From: Candidatus Colicola coprequi
GTDB taxonomy: Bacteria; Bacteroidota; Bacteroidia; Bacteroidales; Paludibacteraceae
Direction: 5' to 3'
NCBI GenBank assembly: GCA_018065765.1
Contig: JAGHSR010000059.1
Span: 1-7,565 of the forward strand
DNA: 7,565 bases
The notes under the pieces are model-generated. The model did not search any database, had not been told where the DNA came from, and saw nothing but the letters and a program-made list of their open reading frames with translations. Made by a program: the position numbers and the translations under genes. Positions 6,344 through 7,565 of the stretch are shown here, in pieces. How positions within the stretch are numbered: position 1 is the stretch's first letter; the number at the start of each line of letters is the position of its first letter.

Positions 6344-6485
6344 TTCGTCGGAAGAAACTTCACTAAATGACCTCGCACAGCGAGTTAAAGCGCTCCGTTC
6401 TTCCTCCTCTCCAATCCACAACACGTTGTGTCTTGGGGAATTAGGTGATTTTGTGAAGTGTTAGATCACTGCTTCCTTTCGAAAG
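6344..6485 (-). other. Long leader of the tRNA-Asp transcript
   Basis: About 140 bases lie between the predicted start of transcription and the mature tRNA 5' end. No second tRNA or coding frame is convincing. Two small inverted repeats are present: CTCGC-ACA-GCGAG (6372-6384) and CACAAC-AC-GTTGTG (6417-6430). The leader would be removed by RNase P; it might have a separate small-RNA role, but nothing shows that. Confidence 0.4.
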
Positions 6486-6491
6486 CGGGTG

Positions 6492-6522
6492 CAAAGGTAC
6501 TGCTATTTTTTGGACTGACAAA
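6492..6522 (-). promoter_or_regulatory. Promoter of tRNA-Asp
   Basis: On the minus strand, TTTG (6519-6522), 19 bases, then TACCTTTG (6492-6499) match the Bacteroidota -33/-7 consensus. Transcription would start near 6487 and run toward the tRNA. Confidence 0.65.
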
Positions 6523-6618
6523 GTTTTTTTGAAAAAAAATGCAAAAAAAATTCCCGTCCATTAAAAATAAACATTGGACTTAGCAAAATGAATTATCTTG
6601 ATATAAAAATAAGAAAAA

Positions 6619-6650
6619 TTTGCTCATACAAGAAAATAGCAGTAACTTTG
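6619..6650 (+). promoter_or_regulatory. Promoter of the CBM9-like gene
   Basis: TTTG (6619-6622), 20 bases, then TAACTTTG (6643-6650) match the Bacteroidota consensus. Transcription would start near 6655, about 40 bases before the ATG at 6697. It diverges from the tRNA-Asp promoter; the A/T-rich stretch between them (6523-6618) holds no gene. Confidence 0.7.
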
Positions 6651-6696
6651 CGGACTATTCAGCGAAGTTATCTTTTTGATAACGAAAACGAAGGCG

Positions 6697-7341
6697 ATGC
6701 AAATACCCTATCTAAATCAACTTACCCATGTTTCTGCGCAAGAGAGCGTGGCGGTCTTGCAGGTACATGGATTGCGTCTGTCCATAGATTATATCAATTG
6801 GCCGGACGTTTACACGTTCTGTCCGGTCACGAACGTCTATCTCGCCCACACAGGCACGCACCTATACGTGCTTTATGATGTCCGAGGTGAGCAACCGCGT
6901 GCTACCGTTAATGAAGATGGATGCCAAGTGTGCGAAGATTCGTGTGTGGAGTTTTTCTGTCAAGGGTTAGGCGACAATCATTATATCAATTTGGAGGCCA
7001 ATTGCATTGGCAAGATGAAGGCTTCCCGCCGTTTGGGACGCAAAGAAGATGTCACACCTCTCCACAGCAACACATTAGCTCGCATAGAACGATTTGCCAG
7101 TTTGGGGAACGAGCCATTTGGTGAAAAAGAGGTGGAGCAAGATTGGCAACTATGTCTAAAGATTCCAATGGACATCATCTTCGAGAATAGAACACCTCAA
7201 GCCATTCGCGCCAATTTCTACAAGTGCGCCGACAAGAGCCGAAAACCACACTACGTGGTTTGGCAGCCCATCAAGATAGACAAACCGGATTTTCATCGGC
7301 CTGAGTTTTTCAAAGAACTGATATTAGAAACCCAACACTAA
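6697..7341 (+). CDS. CBM9-like (DOMON-fold) carbohydrate-binding protein
   Basis: A 214-aa protein resembling the family-9-like carbohydrate-binding proteins common in Bacteroidales. Recognisable parts are INWPDVYTFCP (33-43), a strand with HLYVLYDVRGE (55-65), EDSCVEFFCQ (80-89), NHYINLEANCIG (94-105), IRANFYKCAD (170-179) and the ending PDFHRPEFFKEL (197-208). The family binds sugars or acts near glycan-degrading enzymes, but the ligand is unknown. No signal peptide is visible, so an intracellular location is possible. I chose the ATG at 6697: the in-frame TTG at 6676 would sit only ~20 bases from the predicted start of transcription and adds seven residues with no family support. A lipoprotein gene follows after 12 bases and is probably co-transcribed. 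Confidence 0.75.
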   Translation: MQIPYLNQLTHVSAQESVAVLQVHGLRLSIDYINWPDVYTFCPVTNVYLAHTGTHLYVLYDVRGEQPRATVNEDGCQVCEDSCVEFFCQGLGDNHYINLEANCIGKMKASRRLGRKEDVTPLHSNTLARIERFASLGNEPFGEKEVEQDWQLCLKIPMDIIFENRTPQAIRANFYKCADKSRKPHYVVWQPIKIDKPDFHRPEFFKELILETQH

Positions 7342-7353
7342 ACATATACCACA

Positions 7354-7565
7354 ATGAAAAAAACACTTTTGCTTTTAGCCACTATCGTGGTTGCTATGAC
7401 GGCTTGCAAACAAGCCCCACAGGTAAAACAACATGAGTTTGTCTATGACCAATATGGCGTAGTTCAACGCATCGACACCGCCGAAAAGAACGTATATTTG
7501 GTATTTACAGCTCATTTCTCCACCGACGACAATGGTTTGTTTGAGAACATGGATGGTCTGGAGAG
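7354..7565 (+). CDS. Lipoprotein, N-terminal part, possible polysaccharide deacetylase-like
   Basis: The gene starts 12 bases after the CBM9-like stop and runs off the window end. The first residues, MKKTLLLLATIVVAMTACKQ, are a lipoprotein signal peptide with a lipobox ending MTAC (cysteine 18), so the mature protein is lipid-anchored. The acidic signal that sends Bacteroides lipoproteins to the cell surface is not evident after the cysteine, which may mean a periplasmic face. The segment NVYLVFTAHFSTDDNG (about 46-61) resembles the first strand of Bacteroides NodB-type polysaccharide deacetylase-like proteins, and a deacetylase would fit beside a carbohydrate-binding protein. Only ~70 residues are visible and no catalytic motif can be checked, so the function is tentative. 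Confidence 0.6.
   Translation, partial: MKKTLLLLATIVVAMTACKQAPQVKQHEFVYDQYGVVQRIDTAEKNVYLVFTAHFSTDDNGLFENMDGLE

Overview
The window looks like a chromosomal segment of a Bacteroidales bacterium (Bacteroides/Prevotella-like gut lineage), probably including an accessory island. The main support is four promoters that match the Bacteroidota consensus TTTG-N19-20-TAnnTTTG, a Bacteroidales-type tRNA-Asp with no encoded CCA end, and protein families common in that order (Fib_succ_major, DUF6155, DUF6088, CBM9-like). No species can be named from the sequence alone.

Layout. Positions 1-516 (+) hold the 3' end of a Fib_succ_major/C-type-lectin-like gene. Its last ~190 bp look like the variable region of a diversity-generating retroelement (DGR), and a run of seven G shifts the frame just before the expected ending. 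A terminator (521-552) and a non-coding stretch with three 11-bp-phased repeats follow. Positions 691-5750 (-) carry a compact four-gene cluster. In transcription order it encodes a DUF6088/AbiEi-like antitoxin, an AbiEii nucleotidyltransferase toxin, a 955-aa primase-helicase with a degenerate phospholipase-D-like tail (TOTE conflict-system type), and a DUF6155 protein. The first and last gene pairs each overlap by 4 bp (ATGA), and the cluster has one strong promoter with an inverted repeat over it.

Positions 5902-6102 (-) are a 66-codon remnant of a umuC-type Y-family polymerase, which marks the island edge. A tRNA-Asp gene (-) with a strong terminator and a long leader follows. From 6643 the + strand has its own promoter, a CBM9-like protein gene, and the start of a lipoprotein gene that runs out of the window and whose beginning resembles polysaccharide deacetylases.

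How it may work together (inference): the minus-strand cluster resembles an anti-phage module in which a type IV toxin-antitoxin pair is co-transcribed with a nucleic-acid-processing primase-helicase and a small helical accessory protein. It sits next to a tRNA gene and a truncated polymerase gene, a typical place for accessory DNA. The lectin gene at the left edge may be a separate adaptive-diversification target whose template and reverse transcriptase lie outside the window.
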